This document shows positions 43,867 through 55,143 of a stretch of DNA of 64,000 nt, one piece after another (position 1 is the stretch's first letter; the number at the start of each line of letters is the position of its first letter). This DNA is from Azolla caroliniana (taxonomy: Eukaryota > Polypodiophyta), in contig JBHGNT010000014.1 of assembly GCA_043228905.1 (NCBI GenBank), positions 13,206,001-13,270,000 on the forward strand, in the 5' to 3' direction. The translations under genes and the position numbers were made by a program. The notes beneath the pieces were generated by a model, which was given only the letters and a program-made list of their open reading frames with translations, searched no databases and was not told the origin of the DNA.

Positions 43867-44145
43867 GGTTTTTCTTGGATGTTATATTTGCACCCCAAAT
43901 GCCCCATGTTGTTACCTTAATGAGATTGCCCCACGACGAACGTTGTAGTTCGTTATGCATATTCAGAGTAAGTTGTCTTGGCTTCTCATGTATAAGTTCC
44001 CATGTATATTTCTTGGATGTTGTATTGGCACTAAAATGCACCGTGTCGTTACCTTAATGAGATTGCTCCATGACGAACATTGTAGTTTATTATGCATATT
44101 TGGAGTAAGTTTTCTTGGTTTCTCATGTATGAGTTCCCATGTATC
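43867..44145. repeat. Tandem duplication, period about 137 bp
   Basis: The phrase 'tttcttggatgtt' at 43871 recurs at 44009, and 'gttaccttaatgagattgc' at 43911 recurs at 44048. The copies have diverged moderately. Confidence 0.9.
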
Positions 44146-44729
44146 ATCGAAATTGGTTAACACCATCAAAGTAAAGCACACACATCCTCCTTACTTAGCT
44201 ATTGGATGATAAGAAGACTTCCATTTGAGAATGCAAACAATGTTAGATGTCCATTCACAGTCTAGGTGATTGGCAAACAATGTGACATTTACAACTTCTT
44301 CAGTGAATCCAATATGTCTTTTCCCTAATGGTCAATCTCAAGAAATGGTCTACTACTTGATTCTTTCCTTTTCATGTAATCCCTTTGAAATTGAACTCAA
44401 ATTGTGTGACTGTCCAATTGGAGATTCACATACAATGGGATTGGCAACTCCAAGTTCCATATCTTACAATAACTCTTGCCTTCTAAACATAAATAATGTC
44501 TTGTGTTGTTACCAGTGTCCACATAGACTTTATACCATTCACCACATGCATGGACAATTATTCTAACCTTAGATGTGTATTGTTGAGAGCTTGGGAGTAA
44601 TAGGCCCCTCACTTTGGTATTAGAAATATTTCAATCCTAGGCCATTTGAGCTAGAGGTCCCAAAATATGTGCTTTGTTAAGTTATTCCTTCCCACTAGTT
44701 GATGAATATACTTCCATGTTCAAACACCA
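44146..44729. other. Unrecognised spacer
   Basis: A 98-codon ORF at 44270-44566 shows no family features, and I do not call it. Confidence 0.4.
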
Positions 44730-44745
44730 TGTTGAGCACCATCTT
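44730..44745. repeat. Target-site duplication, left copy, 16 bp
   Basis: The sequence tgttgagcaccatctt is repeated exactly at 45071-45086, bracketing a poly(T)-headed insert. Confidence 0.95.
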
Positions 44746-45070
44746 TTTTTTTTCTTTTTTTTTTTCAAAGTAAAGCTACTTTCCCATTAGTTAGGAAGGA
44801 TTATTACATAGAGTCTATAAGGAGATTTATACACACATCGGGGAGACTTCCTCCGATCAAGCCAAAGAAGATGAGCCACTTACATTGCCTTGCGGCCTAA
44901 CTTAATGTAAGAAGCTACCTATATCCAAGGCAATGCCCTTCAATGTGGCCTCGTACGAGTCGGCTCTTGGGGCCTACACCGAAGAGAGGGTGGCAGGTGA
45001 ATAGGAAACAACCAACGTGGGGGCTGGTAGTTCCACCTCGAGCCACTCCCGCCTTGCATCACCATAGGTG
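44746..45070 (-). mobile_element. Short 5'-truncated LINE insertion with 16-bp TSD
   Basis: The 325-bp insert lies between exact 16-bp duplications and starts with a T-rich run, which is its poly(A) tail on the minus strand. Its minus-strand 3' end (TAACTAATGGGAAAGTAGC then TTTACTTTG and A-run) resembles the LINE at 30913-32363, which ends TAACTAATGGAGTA. Its other end encodes only the last codons of a protein (REWLEVELPAPTL to a stop). It is therefore a heavily truncated copy from the same or a sister LINE family. The perfect TSD suggests a young insertion. Confidence 0.85.
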
Positions 45071-45086
45071 TGTTGAGCACCATCTT
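45071..45086. repeat. Target-site duplication, right copy, 16 bp
   Basis: Exact copy of 44730-44745. Confidence 0.95.
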
Positions 45087-48000
45087 GATCACCCATGACC
45101 CCATTTGCTTATACCTTACACTAAATCTACAACCCCCTTGAAAGCTTGTTAATATCCTAATGCAATTAATGGTTGGTTTGTTTAATTTATTCTCAAATGT
45201 TTGGATGTGTTTGATTTCTTGTAACTATATGTGTAGGGAGAACGTATGAGCCTCTCTTTGTTTTAACAATTAGGACATGTGACTCCAAGTAATGTGACAT
45301 AAATTTTAAAAAGGTTAATTGTTAAGCATATCGAGGAATCTCTAGATCATAAAATGTTGTTTGAGAGTGAGTGAAATGGTCAAAGGAGACAAGTAATTTG
45401 TTGTTGTGAAATTGAACATCTCTTACAAGCTTGCCTAATCACACATTTGAGCATTTAATGGCAGCATCATTGTTATTTGTATGGTATAATTTGTCATGGC
45501 TATACAAAGGAAGGCACTCAATTTTGACAGCTCAATTACTTTGTAAACTTGAACGGCCTTTTATTTTTCATGTTATGATATATATTGTATTAAAGACTTC
45601 CTAAACTCTTTAGTCTAAGATTATGACAATCCACATGCATAAAGAAACAAATATCTACCATAGCTCCTTCCAAGTAGGGGATTGATAGGTTGCATCCATA
45701 CCTATCTTGTCTATAGTTTTCATCTTGAAAATATAATTTGATATGTGCCAATTCTTCTTGGAAATATATCCCTTAACATATTTCTAGAGTTTAGGGTTTA
45801 GTTCTAAAATTTAAACGACACATAGTTTATTATGGAGGGTGGCTTCACTATTTCCAATAACTATCAGCCCACCCTTTGGATGTCGCACTTCTATAGGTTT
45901 TGTTCTTCCTTATTTCCAACATTTGGCCTAGATATATGCCCACCATTTCTCTAGTTTTTGCTCGCAAAACCATGTTCTTTGTTTCATCCTCAACTTCAAT
46001 TCTTATTTCGAAATTCTCTTTTCTTGTTTTCTAGAGTTTTCTCGTGTTCTGATTAACTAAGTGCGCAAATGTGGAGAATATAGAAAGGTCTGTAAAATAT
46101 AATAAGAGATGGCATATTGTTTTCTTTTTATTTATACCCACATTCACACACTTCATTAATTTTGACTATTCACATGCAATTCCAAACAATGCTTGTTTTG
46201 GGAGGTTATGTGCAATGACTAATTATCACATCCCATTATATTTTTGGAAGATAATGCATAACCCATGTCAGGTTCACACACTAGCTTAGTTCCACATCTT
46301 CTTACATCGCCACATCAATAATAGTCTTATAACTTGAGACATCAACAATAAAATCTTAGCATAACCCACACATTGGAGTTGAGGGTGATGAAATTCATGC
46401 AACATGTTATGATCTATCGATTTGGATGCTTCCCCATAATCATCTTGTTGCAACATCTCCTTCAAAGGAACATTGATGGATGTTAGTTTCTCAACTACTC
46501 GATACTCCTTAGTTGATTGCAATGTGGTATTATGTCCATATAAATGTGCAACAATACATTAGGTATTCTTGAGTTGGTGTATAACTAAGTATTTCATTAA
46601 GCACTTATTAATTGTAATCAAGCACTTTCATGCTATTGATGGCAACCTCATGCATGTCTATATACACGTGCAACTAGCACATTATGTATCACTTAGTTGG
46701 TAGCGAATTAAGATTTCATAGTACCAAGCTCGATGCTCACCAAGGAATTGCCTAACTTCTTTTTGTATGCATTGATTCCTTTCATAAATAAAAAAACCCT
46801 TGTTCTAATAGCTAAGAGTTTGTGAAACGTTCACAAGCTTCAAGGACATTGAATAGTAGTTCACTTTTGAGTTAGTGGTATCGTTTTCAATCCCCAACTT
46901 GTGGAAAGTTAACTCGCAAAACCATTTCGAGGACCAAATTGGTAGCATGATGATCTCAAGTGAAATATATAAGCTTAGCACTACATAACAACACCAACTT
47001 TATATATTAATTTTAAACATTCAAAATTGTGCCAATAATTGGCCTCAAATTGTTCTGATGTTTACAATCTTAATAAGGAGATAATGCTTACACGTCAAGC
47101 TTTATTTAGGATATCAATTGTAATGTTTGTTTATTTTGCAATTTGTCATAATTCAAAGAAGGTTTCAAATTTATTGAACACAATCTCCCATAGGAAGTTT
47201 GTTTTGTTTCATATAGTTATTAAGCTCATCGAGGAATCCACTCTAGGGGTTTGACCTTCGATGGAGTGTATAGTTGAGGGTGATCTCACAAATCTATTTG
47301 CCACCCATCTTTGGCCATATACATGTGGGGGAGGGGGGGTTAATCTTTTGACATAATCCATAGACTAATAATAAATCCATCTTTTCCATAAACTAATAAT
47401 AAATCTAGGTTTCCCGTTATAAGTCTATATCCCTTCAAGCCACAATGCCTTACCTAAATAAAGAGGGAAAATCAATAAGCCTGGGTCAATAATTTACATG
47501 CAAACCCTTATACCTCTCCCTTGTCAATGCCATGCAAAATCATGTATCATGAATCATAATCCCAGTAGAATACCCAAGATATTTCTACTTTTTAAAATTC
47601 TTGATGTTCCAGAATCCATATTTCAATAAAAAATGTCCAATTGCAAGTGTCACTATAATGAAATAATTCCAATATCCCTTTGTTATTCTATTCTAATATA
47701 GTGTATCCGAACCACTTATGACTTATGAGTATTAGCCGTTGTTGCAATGAACTGACAAATTAAGCGCAATTATCATTGTGCATGATTGTTCTTGTATTAT
47801 GAAATATTCACTTTTGGCAACATTAAGTGTTGTCATGATGAATTGAATAATAGAGCATGCACAACCGCAATGGTACATGCATGATCCATTGCTTTGCAAT
47901 GTTGATGTATACACACACACTCAATCGACAATGCATCATGCATAAAACAATATCAAATATTAGCTTTTACACAAAATTGAGTGACATGACTGAAAACAAT

Positions 48001-48114
48001 ATCAAACATTCGGCTTTATAAAAGAACTAAGTAGCATGATGGGAAACAATATCATAAAGTGTCCTTCAAGGTATCATTGTCATTGGAATGTAACTGGGGT
48101 TCACTAAAAAGGTG
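45087..48114. other. Unrecognised AT-rich spacer
   Basis: About 3 kb with no gene, LTR or RNA that I can support. A G-rich stretch lies at 47328-47339. Confidence 0.45.
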
Positions 48115-48665
48115 ATGGAAAATATTTCATCCAACCTTTAGCAAGAGAAACATTTCAACAATCATGAGAGGTTATATTTGTGTGTGGTGTCATGTACTTA
48201 GGGCCCATCCCATAGATGACTCTTAAGGTGTTACCATTTCCTCCAACTTTAGACAGAGAAAGATTAACCCAAACCTCTTTGATTCACAGTTGGAGATTCG
48301 TGTACTATTGGAAATTGGGTGGTCTACTTAGGAAAGAGGCCACCACCACAAAAACTAAAGGTGGTGGTGATGGCCTAAACAACTAACTATCTCCTTAGAA
48401 GTTCCCAACTTTAGCAAGAGACCCAATTTCCAAACCTCCTTTTGGAGTAATGATTAAAGGAGATCTAGTAAAAGAGTTATGTGGGGGTGATCCATATACT
48501 TAGGGCCACTAAAAAGGTCATGGTTCGTTAACATGCCCTCTAACTTTAGTAAGAGAGATATTACTCCAAGAGATCCTTCTATTGTCTATTGTGAGCGATT
48601 TTCCTTTATTTATTTATTTATACTTAGGGGCCACCACCACCACTACCACTACCTAAAGGAAGAAG
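48115..48665. repeat. Four-unit degenerate tandem repeat
   Basis: Each unit begins with a variant of 'ccaactttagcaagaga' (near 48140, 48253, 48408 and 48538). Each ends with a variant of 'tacttagggccac' (near 48200, 48325, 48500 and 48625). Unit length varies. A palindromic insert (ccaccaccac...gtggtggtg) lies in the second unit. Confidence 0.75.
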
Positions 48666-50020
48666 GGGAGGCGGGCCTGTAGTTAAACTAGAAGAACCCA
48701 GCTTCTACATCTATCTATTTATTCCAACAAATATCTACACCCATTTGGAGTTGTTCTATGATTGATAGATGAGTTTACATTGGGTTAGTTATTGGTACAT
48801 ACTGCTGATAGTTAACAATGAATGGCCTACTACTATATTTGGCTAGAAGAGAGAAGGGGGGGAGGGAATGATTCCATATATATCATTAGAGATTCGGAAT
48901 CGGTTAGCAAGATGAGTGAGTGTGTTGTAAAAGATGAAGAAAAAAGACCATTCAATTTTCTTCCTAAGTTTGGCAAGGTGTTAAGTTTTTCAAAAAAGAA
49001 AACGGTTCGAAGAGGAAAGAAAAGAAGAAGAAAAGAAACGAGAAGAGATTGGAATGATGAGAATTAACAAAAGAAAAACATATAGGAGACGAAGAAAGAG
49101 AAATTTGGAGCTAGTTTTAAGGAAAGGGGGGGGGGGGGGGCTAAATTTGGGGGGCGGTAAAAAGAAAGAATAGAAGAAGTAAAAAAAAGAGAGGAAAGAG
49201 GTGTAAAGAAATTGCAAGCCGAGTTAAAAGAAGAAGGGAAATTAATTTAAGTAGAGTTAATTGATGAACCCACACACCATGTCACACATATGTAATACAT
49301 TCATTTACGAGTCTTATTATTGTGATGGGGTTCGATGATTCATAGTTTCTTTGAAAGTTTGATTTTTTTTTTCTTCTTCTTCTTTCTTTTAGAAGACCGT
49401 CTTTTAGACTTAAGAGAGAGAGAGAGAGAGAGAGCATCCACATCCATATATCCCATCCACAGTATGAACCATACGCACCATACTCACATTCGCGAATGTT
49501 TAAATCATTCGAGTATGGTAAAACACCCTCAAAAGAATGGTAAATACTAAATACCATACTTTTGGATTAACTATTTGTTATGAGATAAATAAACCCCCCC
49601 AAAAAACAAAAACACCCCAAAAAAAAAAAAAACTTAAAAAAGGGGAAAGAAACAAAAACAAAAAACACACAAAAAAGAATGTTTGAATAACATTCGCATT
49701 CGTGTTCCAACGTAGGAAACGAATGTTATGTTATGTTATGCTAGACGAACACGGGATATTACGTAACTATGTTTTTTATTAAATCCATCCATTCTCATCG
49801 GAACTTAAAATCTAAAAAAGAATGAAACGAAACAAAACAAAAAAAAAAAAACCTTCTCAATTTAATGCTTTTCCTCTCTCTCTCTCCTTCCTTTTGTGTG
49901 CGTGTGTATTTTGTGTGCGTGTGTGTATGTATGTATGTATGTATGTGTTTTTTTTTACTGGGTAAAAAAACACACACAAAACGAAAGTGAAAAACCGATT
50001 AGAGCCGTTATCTAATCCGA

Positions 50021-50024
<4 letters not shown>
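48666..50024. other. Spacer with homopurine runs upstream of the coiled-coil gene
   Basis: It contains a 15-G run at 49126-49140, long A- and AG-rich tracts, and TGTA repeats near 49920-49948. The small ORFs are purine-biased artefacts. Confidence 0.5.

Positions 50025-50105
<81 letters not shown>
50025..50105. repeat. (CT)n followed by (TA)n microsatellite
   Basis: CT from about 50025 to 50062 runs directly into TA to about 50105. It lies in the promoter or 5' UTR of the coiled-coil gene; CT-rich tracts are common in plant core promoters. Confidence 0.95.
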
Positions 50106-50110
<5 letters not shown>

Positions 50111-50172
50111 CCTATTTTGTATGTGTGCATCATCACCTACTTCATCACTCAATCTTCTGCTACAACTAATAT

Positions 50173-50199
50173 CCCTAACCCTAACCCTAACCCTAAACC
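50173..50199 (+). promoter_or_regulatory. Telo-box-like (CCCTAA)n in the leader
   Basis: Three to four CCCTAA units ending in CCCTAAACC lie about 70 bp before the chosen ATG. Telo-boxes in plant 5' regions are linked to expression in dividing cells. The run is too short to be an interstitial telomere. Confidence 0.5.
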
Positions 50200-50266
50200 T
50201 TCACCTTCTTCTTCTTCTTCTTCTTCCCCCTCTCACACTCGCCTCCTCAGACATCCATATCCAAGC

Positions 50267-53245
50267 ATGCATTTCCGCAGGGCCAAGCGTTCCGCCTCTG
50301 TGAAGGCCGACAAGGAGAATGCACCCACCGCCATCGCCATCGCCATCGCTGAGAGCAACGCCACCACCATCATCAGCTCAGAAACCAACCTCCACGCGCC
50401 ATCGCTGTCTTCATCCTTACCTTCTTCTTCTTCTTCTTTTTCTGCATCATCATCATCATTATCATCGTCCACTCTGTGTATAAGCTGCAGCAAAATAGTA
50501 CTCCGCCCCGCTCATCCCCAACCTTCCATCGCAGCTCCTGCTAATCAATGCAGCAGCAACAGCATCCCCCCTCGTCTCTTCCGCTGCCACTCCGACAGCT
50601 CCCAGCGAGTCATCTGCTCCGATGTCAACCTTAACACATCCTGTACCCTGAAAAGCAGTTGCCCCTCTACTACTACCTCCCATCATCATCAACATCATCT
50701 TGTCCATCGCCATGCCTTCTCTGCCGAAGAGAAAATGTCCAATCTTCAAGACCTCAACTCTACCCTTGTCAGAGAAGTTTCGTCTCTGCGTGCCTCGCAA
50801 TCGAACATGAAAGCCCTGCAAATCCAGCTCCAAGCAACATCTTACACCGCTGAATCGCTGCGTAGGGAGAAGGAGGAGCTTGAAGAAGATGTGGAGAACA
50901 TCCGATCCGAGATGAGTGAGAGAATCGAAGCTGAAAGGAAAGCTGCGGCCACGGCTGAAGATCGTCTTCTATCCGTCAGCTCTATGGTGGAGAACCTGCA
51001 GAGCACTAACGATCGTCTTGCAGCTGAAGCAGCTAGACTAAGAGAGGAAGCAGAAGTTTCCATGGCTGAGAGGGGGAAACTGATGGATGAGATGGATAAG
51101 ATTCTGGGAGAAAAGGATATTCTGGAAGATCTGGTCGAGAGTTTGCGACTTGGTGAAGAAGCTCTCACTCGAGCTCTCGCAGAAACACGTGCAGAGAAAA
51201 CTGATTTGGAAGCAGACAAACAGAAGCTCTTGTCTGAGAACGGAGAGCTTCGCGACTCAAATGAGAAGCTTTCTGAGAATGTCCTGGAACTCACGTCTGA
51301 GAAAGACGTATTAGCAGAAGAGAAGTTAAAGCTTCGGTTAGAGCTTTCGACTTTGGAGAAGGAGAAGCAAAAGCTCGTCTTTGAGAATAGAGAGGTTCAG
51401 CACACAAATGAGAAGCTTTCTGCGAATGTTTCAGAGATCAACTCAGAAAAGAACGTCCTAACAGAAGAGGTAGCGAAGCTGAGGTTGGAGCTTTCAGCTA
51501 TGGCCGAAGAGAAAGAAGAAATGAAGCTTAACCTGGACGTCACCGCAACTCTGTACGCGCGGGAGGTCGCCTTAGAGAAGGAGAAAATGGCGGAGCTGCA
51601 AAAGGAATACGATGGAGCGATGGAGGTGTTACGTAAAGAGAAAGAAGCTCACAAGAAAAGCATGGATGAAGCTTCTCAGCTTCGTTTCTTCAACAAGAAG
51701 ATTAACGATGAGAAAGAGAGATTGAAGAAGGATGTCCATAGTTTGCAGAATGAAAACCTGCGTCTGCTATCTCAGGGAAAGATGCAGCAGGAAGAGCTTA
51801 AAGACATGCACAAGGAGCTTCTTCACTCCAAGAAGGTCTGTGAAGAGACCGAGATCCAGAAGAAGGCAGCCATGAAGCAAGCGGCTATGGTGGATGAGAA
51901 GCTGAAGACTGTTACTGATTCCAACGAAATGATCACCTTGAAAAATATTGAGCTCCAGAAGGAGCTTTCTGCGTCCACAAAAGTATCGTCTAGCCTCAAA
52001 GATGAGCTTTTCAATGTCCAGAACGAACTTTTGTTTTGCAAGGAGACCTCTGCTTCTTTTGAAACTCTGTCAGTGAAAGCTGTAGCTCAGATAGGGGAAC
52101 TCGAAGCTAAGCTTGAAGAATCGTACTCTGCAAATGGAGTTCTGCACGCAATGATGGAGAAGCTAGAGTCCCAGCTCTCCGTTGCAGAGAAAGATTTCCT
52201 TCACGCTCGGGAACAAATCAAAGATTTGAAGGAAGAGATTCTTCTCTCTCATAAATCCTGTGCTGAATCAGAAGAACGAAACATGAAGGCCAGCGAACAA
52301 GCAATGGTGCTTCAAGCTGAGATCTCTTCGAGGAACAAGGAATTTCATGATGCCCAGGAAGTGATTGAAACGTTGAAGGAGGAGATTCTTCTGGCTGAGA
52401 AAGTGGCTGCAGAATCGGATATGGAAAAGAAAAAAGCTTTCAACCAAGTCACGAGTCTCCACGCAGAGCTATCTGACTCCAAAAAAGCGATGAATGAGTC
52501 TAACAGAAAGCTTGAAGAAGCTTCCTCCCAAGTGTCAGCTATGGAGGAGAAGCTTGCTGCTGCAGAGAGGCGAGAGAAGTCTCTGGATTCAAAGATTACC
52601 TCTATGAAACATGATCTGGATCGCTTGCAAGAACAGAAGAACGATGAACACCAAAACTTCAGTAAGCGTCTTGAAGAGAATTCAAAGCAAATCTCGATCC
52701 TGAATTCGAAGCTAGTGTCTGCCGAGAGGAGAGAGGACACTCTAAAAGCCCAAATTCAGATAATGAAGGGAGACCTTCTCGTAGCAGAAGAGGCTGCCAT
52801 GGAAGCTGAGAAAAAGAAGAAAGTTGCAGAAAAGGAGAGCAAAGCTATGGTGGAGAAACAAACAAGAGAAGCCTCTCAGAAGATCTCCGTGTTGGAGATG
52901 AAGCTTGCCGACTTTGCAGGAAAACATAAGGAGATGGAGATGCTCGTCAGTGTGAAAGAGAACGCTTGCAAGGCAGCCATGAAAGCAGAGCGAGAAGCAA
53001 AGGCTGCCATGGTCGCTGAGAGGGCAAGGTTGCACAGAATCATGGATCAAGAACAGTTGGAGCTTTTGAAGTCTACAGGGTTGGAGATGAAGATGAATGC
53101 GATCAAGATAAACAGGTATATTGCATCTCTGGAGGACGATTTCTCTGCAGCGAAAATGGAAATCAAGCTACCATTATCAGATGTGTCTAACAAATCGAGC
53201 AAGAATAGTAGGAGCAAGAAGAACAAAAACAGGTGTTCATTGTAG
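50267..53245 (+). CDS. Long coiled-coil protein, 992 residues, family not identified
   Basis: A single open frame uses the ATG at 50267 (MHFRRAKRSASVKADKENAP). An upstream in-frame ATG at 50117 would translate the telo-box and serine codons and is less likely. The N-terminal 150 residues are basic, then low-complexity Ser/Ala/Thr-rich, with an LCISCSKIV pair of cysteines. From about residue 154 to 960 the sequence is almost pure heptad coiled coil (E, K, L and A rich). It includes a duplicated segment of about 49 residues encoded at 51217-51363 and 51369-51510 (both contain NEKLS and then LRLELS). The C-terminus is basic (NSRSKKNKNRCSL). Such proteins act as structural or tethering factors of microtubules, nucleus or membranes; which one applies here is unknown. 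KEN (residues 15-17) could be a degradation motif, but this is speculative. No introns are evident. Confidence 0.85.
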   Translation: MHFRRAKRSASVKADKENAPTAIAIAIAESNATTIISSETNLHAPSLSSSLPSSSSSFSASSSSLSSSTLCISCSKIVLRPAHPQPSIAAPANQCSSNSIPPRLFRCHSDSSQRVICSDVNLNTSCTLKSSCPSTTTSHHHQHHLVHRHAFSAEEKMSNLQDLNSTLVREVSSLRASQSNMKALQIQLQATSYTAESLRREKEELEEDVENIRSEMSERIEAERKAAATAEDRLLSVSSMVENLQSTNDRLAAEAARLREEAEVSMAERGKLMDEMDKILGEKDILEDLVESLRLGEEALTRALAETRAEKTDLEADKQKLLSENGELRDSNEKLSENVLELTSEKDVLAEEKLKLRLELSTLEKEKQKLVFENREVQHTNEKLSANVSEINSEKNVLTEEVAKLRLELSAMAEEKEEMKLNLDVTATLYAREVALEKEKMAELQKEYDGAMEVLRKEKEAHKKSMDEASQLRFFNKKINDEKERLKKDVHSLQNENLRLLSQGKMQQEELKDMHKELLHSKKVCEETEIQKKAAMKQAAMVDEKLKTVTDSNEMITLKNIELQKELSASTKVSSSLKDELFNVQNELLFCKETSASFETLSVKAVAQIGELEAKLEESYSANGVLHAMMEKLESQLSVAEKDFLHAREQIKDLKEEILLSHKSCAESEERNMKASEQAMVLQAEISSRNKEFHDAQEVIETLKEEILLAEKVAAESDMEKKKAFNQVTSLHAELSDSKKAMNESNRKLEEASSQVSAMEEKLAAAERREKSLDSKITSMKHDLDRLQEQKNDEHQNFSKRLEENSKQISILNSKLVSAERREDTLKAQIQIMKGDLLVAEEAAMEAEKKKKVAEKESKAMVEKQTREASQKISVLEMKLADFAGKHKEMEMLVSVKENACKAAMKAEREAKAAMVAERARLHRIMDQEQLELLKSTGLEMKMNAIKINRYIASLEDDFSAAKMEIKLPLSDVSNKSSKNSRSKKNKNRCSL

Positions 53246-53289
53246 AGCTTCCATGGATTTCATTCGAAGAGCTTAATTTTAATCGTCTG

Positions 53290-53295
53290 AATAAA
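53290..53295 (+). terminator. Candidate polyadenylation signal of the coiled-coil gene
   Basis: AATAAA occurs 45 nt after the stop codon. Confidence 0.5.
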
Positions 53296-54586
53296 AAAGC
53301 AGGAGCTTCTCCCAATTTGGTTCAAATCAGCCAGCCACATCTAAAATTCCCACCTCGAGAGCAAAGCTTTCCATTTATTTGTTGCTTCTTCCATTCCCCG
53401 ATCAAATGAGAGAGAGAGAGAGAGAGGACATATGAACTCCATATCTCTTCCAATTTTCTGATCAAATCAGACACACAGAGAGAGAGAGAGGAGAGGGGGG
53501 GGGAGGGTTATAAAAACGATTCCTACCTTAGAGAGTAGTGTATGTCTCAGTCATTATCAACAATCGTCTTGATCATCATCATCAGTCCTTTCTGGTTCGG
53601 GTTTCTCATTCCAATTTCACTATCTCAGAGTTTAGGGTTCACTATCATCATCCATGGTGGTGTGTGGATCTTCATTCTCTTTGAAATTAGGTTTTTTTTT
53701 TTTTTTCCTGATGCAGTCTGCGTCCAGTAGACTGGTTTTGACTCCTTTTCCTGGTTATTATTATTGTCATCACCATTATTATTATTAATTGAAATTGTTA
53801 TTGTCACATTCGTTTATTAATTTCGGATCCTTGTCTAACTGTTATTAGTAGTATGATAAATTAAGAATCCTCAGAAATAATAATCCTCAAAAGACCTTGT
53901 AAATGAAATGAATGTTTTTGTGTCCATGACCAATCCTAAATTTATCAATTGGTCGTCCATGTTCAATCCCCAATCTACGCTTCACCCATTGATCGATTGA
54001 TTTGTGACATTTGTCCTTGATCAATGCCTGATATATCCAATCTTACCCATCGATTGATTGATCAAGGTATCATTGATGTTTCATTTCGTGTTGTCTTATT
54101 GACGAATCATTGTCCGTGTTGATCCTATATGTTGTGTAGGCAGCACTTCGTGTTTTTCATACAAATAATCTAAATTGGTATAGGGTATTTGATCTACATA
54201 TCACAGAACCAATGTATTGTTAGATACAATCCTCCATCGTTTGGACAGGAGGGTGGATATGATCTAGAAATAAGCAAGTAATATGAAGAGGGTGGTCTAC
54301 GAAGGCCATTAAGCAAAGGCCCTTCATACAATATTTGTAGGGTTCGTATGTTCATACGAAATTGTTGTTTGGATGCCCAATGGCTTTTAAAGATTTGAAG
54401 TGTTGGACTAGCTCTATTTTTGTCAAATGAACACAACCAAGCATACACACTCCGAATTCTCTAGGATGTGTAGCTCCCAAATTTAAGTCTTCTCCTTAAT
54501 AACCCTTTTGGGAGCTCACATGGAGAAAGAAAATAAACTACTCCTGAGATGAGGTGTGTTGGAGGAGGCCATTGAGTCGTAGTTTC
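53296..54586. other. Spacer after the coiled-coil gene
   Basis: It contains two (GA)n tracts (53408-53428 and 53476-53492) within a loosely duplicated block. A TATA-like ttataaaaacg lies at 53508-53518, about 30 bp before an ATG at 53542. The 62-codon ORF there is hydrophobic and not recognised, so no gene is called. Confidence 0.4.
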
Positions 54587-55143
54587 TGAAGGGGAATGTT
54601 AGGCAAACAATCTTTATTGGGATCTATCACTTTGAACCTATCGAGAACAAATCCTAGGAGAATGAATCCCAGCCTACATGTCAATTGAAGGGGAAATGCT
54701 AGGCAAACTAGGCAAACAATCTTTCTTGGTATCTATCACTTTGAACCTATCAAGAACAAATCCTAGGGGGGATGAATCCCAGCCTACATGTCAATTGATG
54801 AGCCTGTGCATTAGATCAATATGTTTGGATGGATTTTAATTTATTGTCTGAGAAGCTCTCACAAGAGGGCACTTTCTTTCCAGTGTATTAGATTCTCTCA
54901 TGTTCTTTAGTAATTTAGACAGATTGTCATGCACGAGTGAGGTTCGACAATAGTCAAGCAAGTAACCCTTCACAGTAATTTCTTTGTGAAATACGAGAGA
55001 CTTATTCTCACCTTTGGTAATTTCAACAGATTATTATGCAAGTGTGAAGTTCGAGGATCATGAAGCAAGTAACACTTCACGGTAACATATGATCAATCGA
55101 AGATTGTCAAGCAAGTAACACACTTCATGGTAACATATGATTA
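54587..55143. repeat. Direct duplications of about 100-110 bp and a shorter three-copy motif
   Basis: A block starting 'gaaggggaa(a)tg' at 54588 and 54687 runs through 'gaatcccagcctacatgtca' in both copies. Further right, variants of 'aagcaagtaacacttcacgg' occur three times (near 54957, 55063 and 55110). Confidence 0.85.

Noticed and set aside
44270-44566. 98-codon ORF
   Set aside because: No domain, no start context or composition signal; lies among retroelement debris.
50173-50199. Interstitial telomere
   Set aside because: Only three to four units, placed in a gene leader; better read as a telo-box.
50117-50266. Earlier start for the coiled-coil protein
   Set aside because: It would translate the telo-box and a CT-rich leader; the ATG at 50267 starts a sensible basic N-terminus.
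53542-53730. 62-codon hydrophobic ORF after a TATA-like sequence
   Set aside because: It ends in a poly(T)-encoded Phe run; promoter match alone is not enough.
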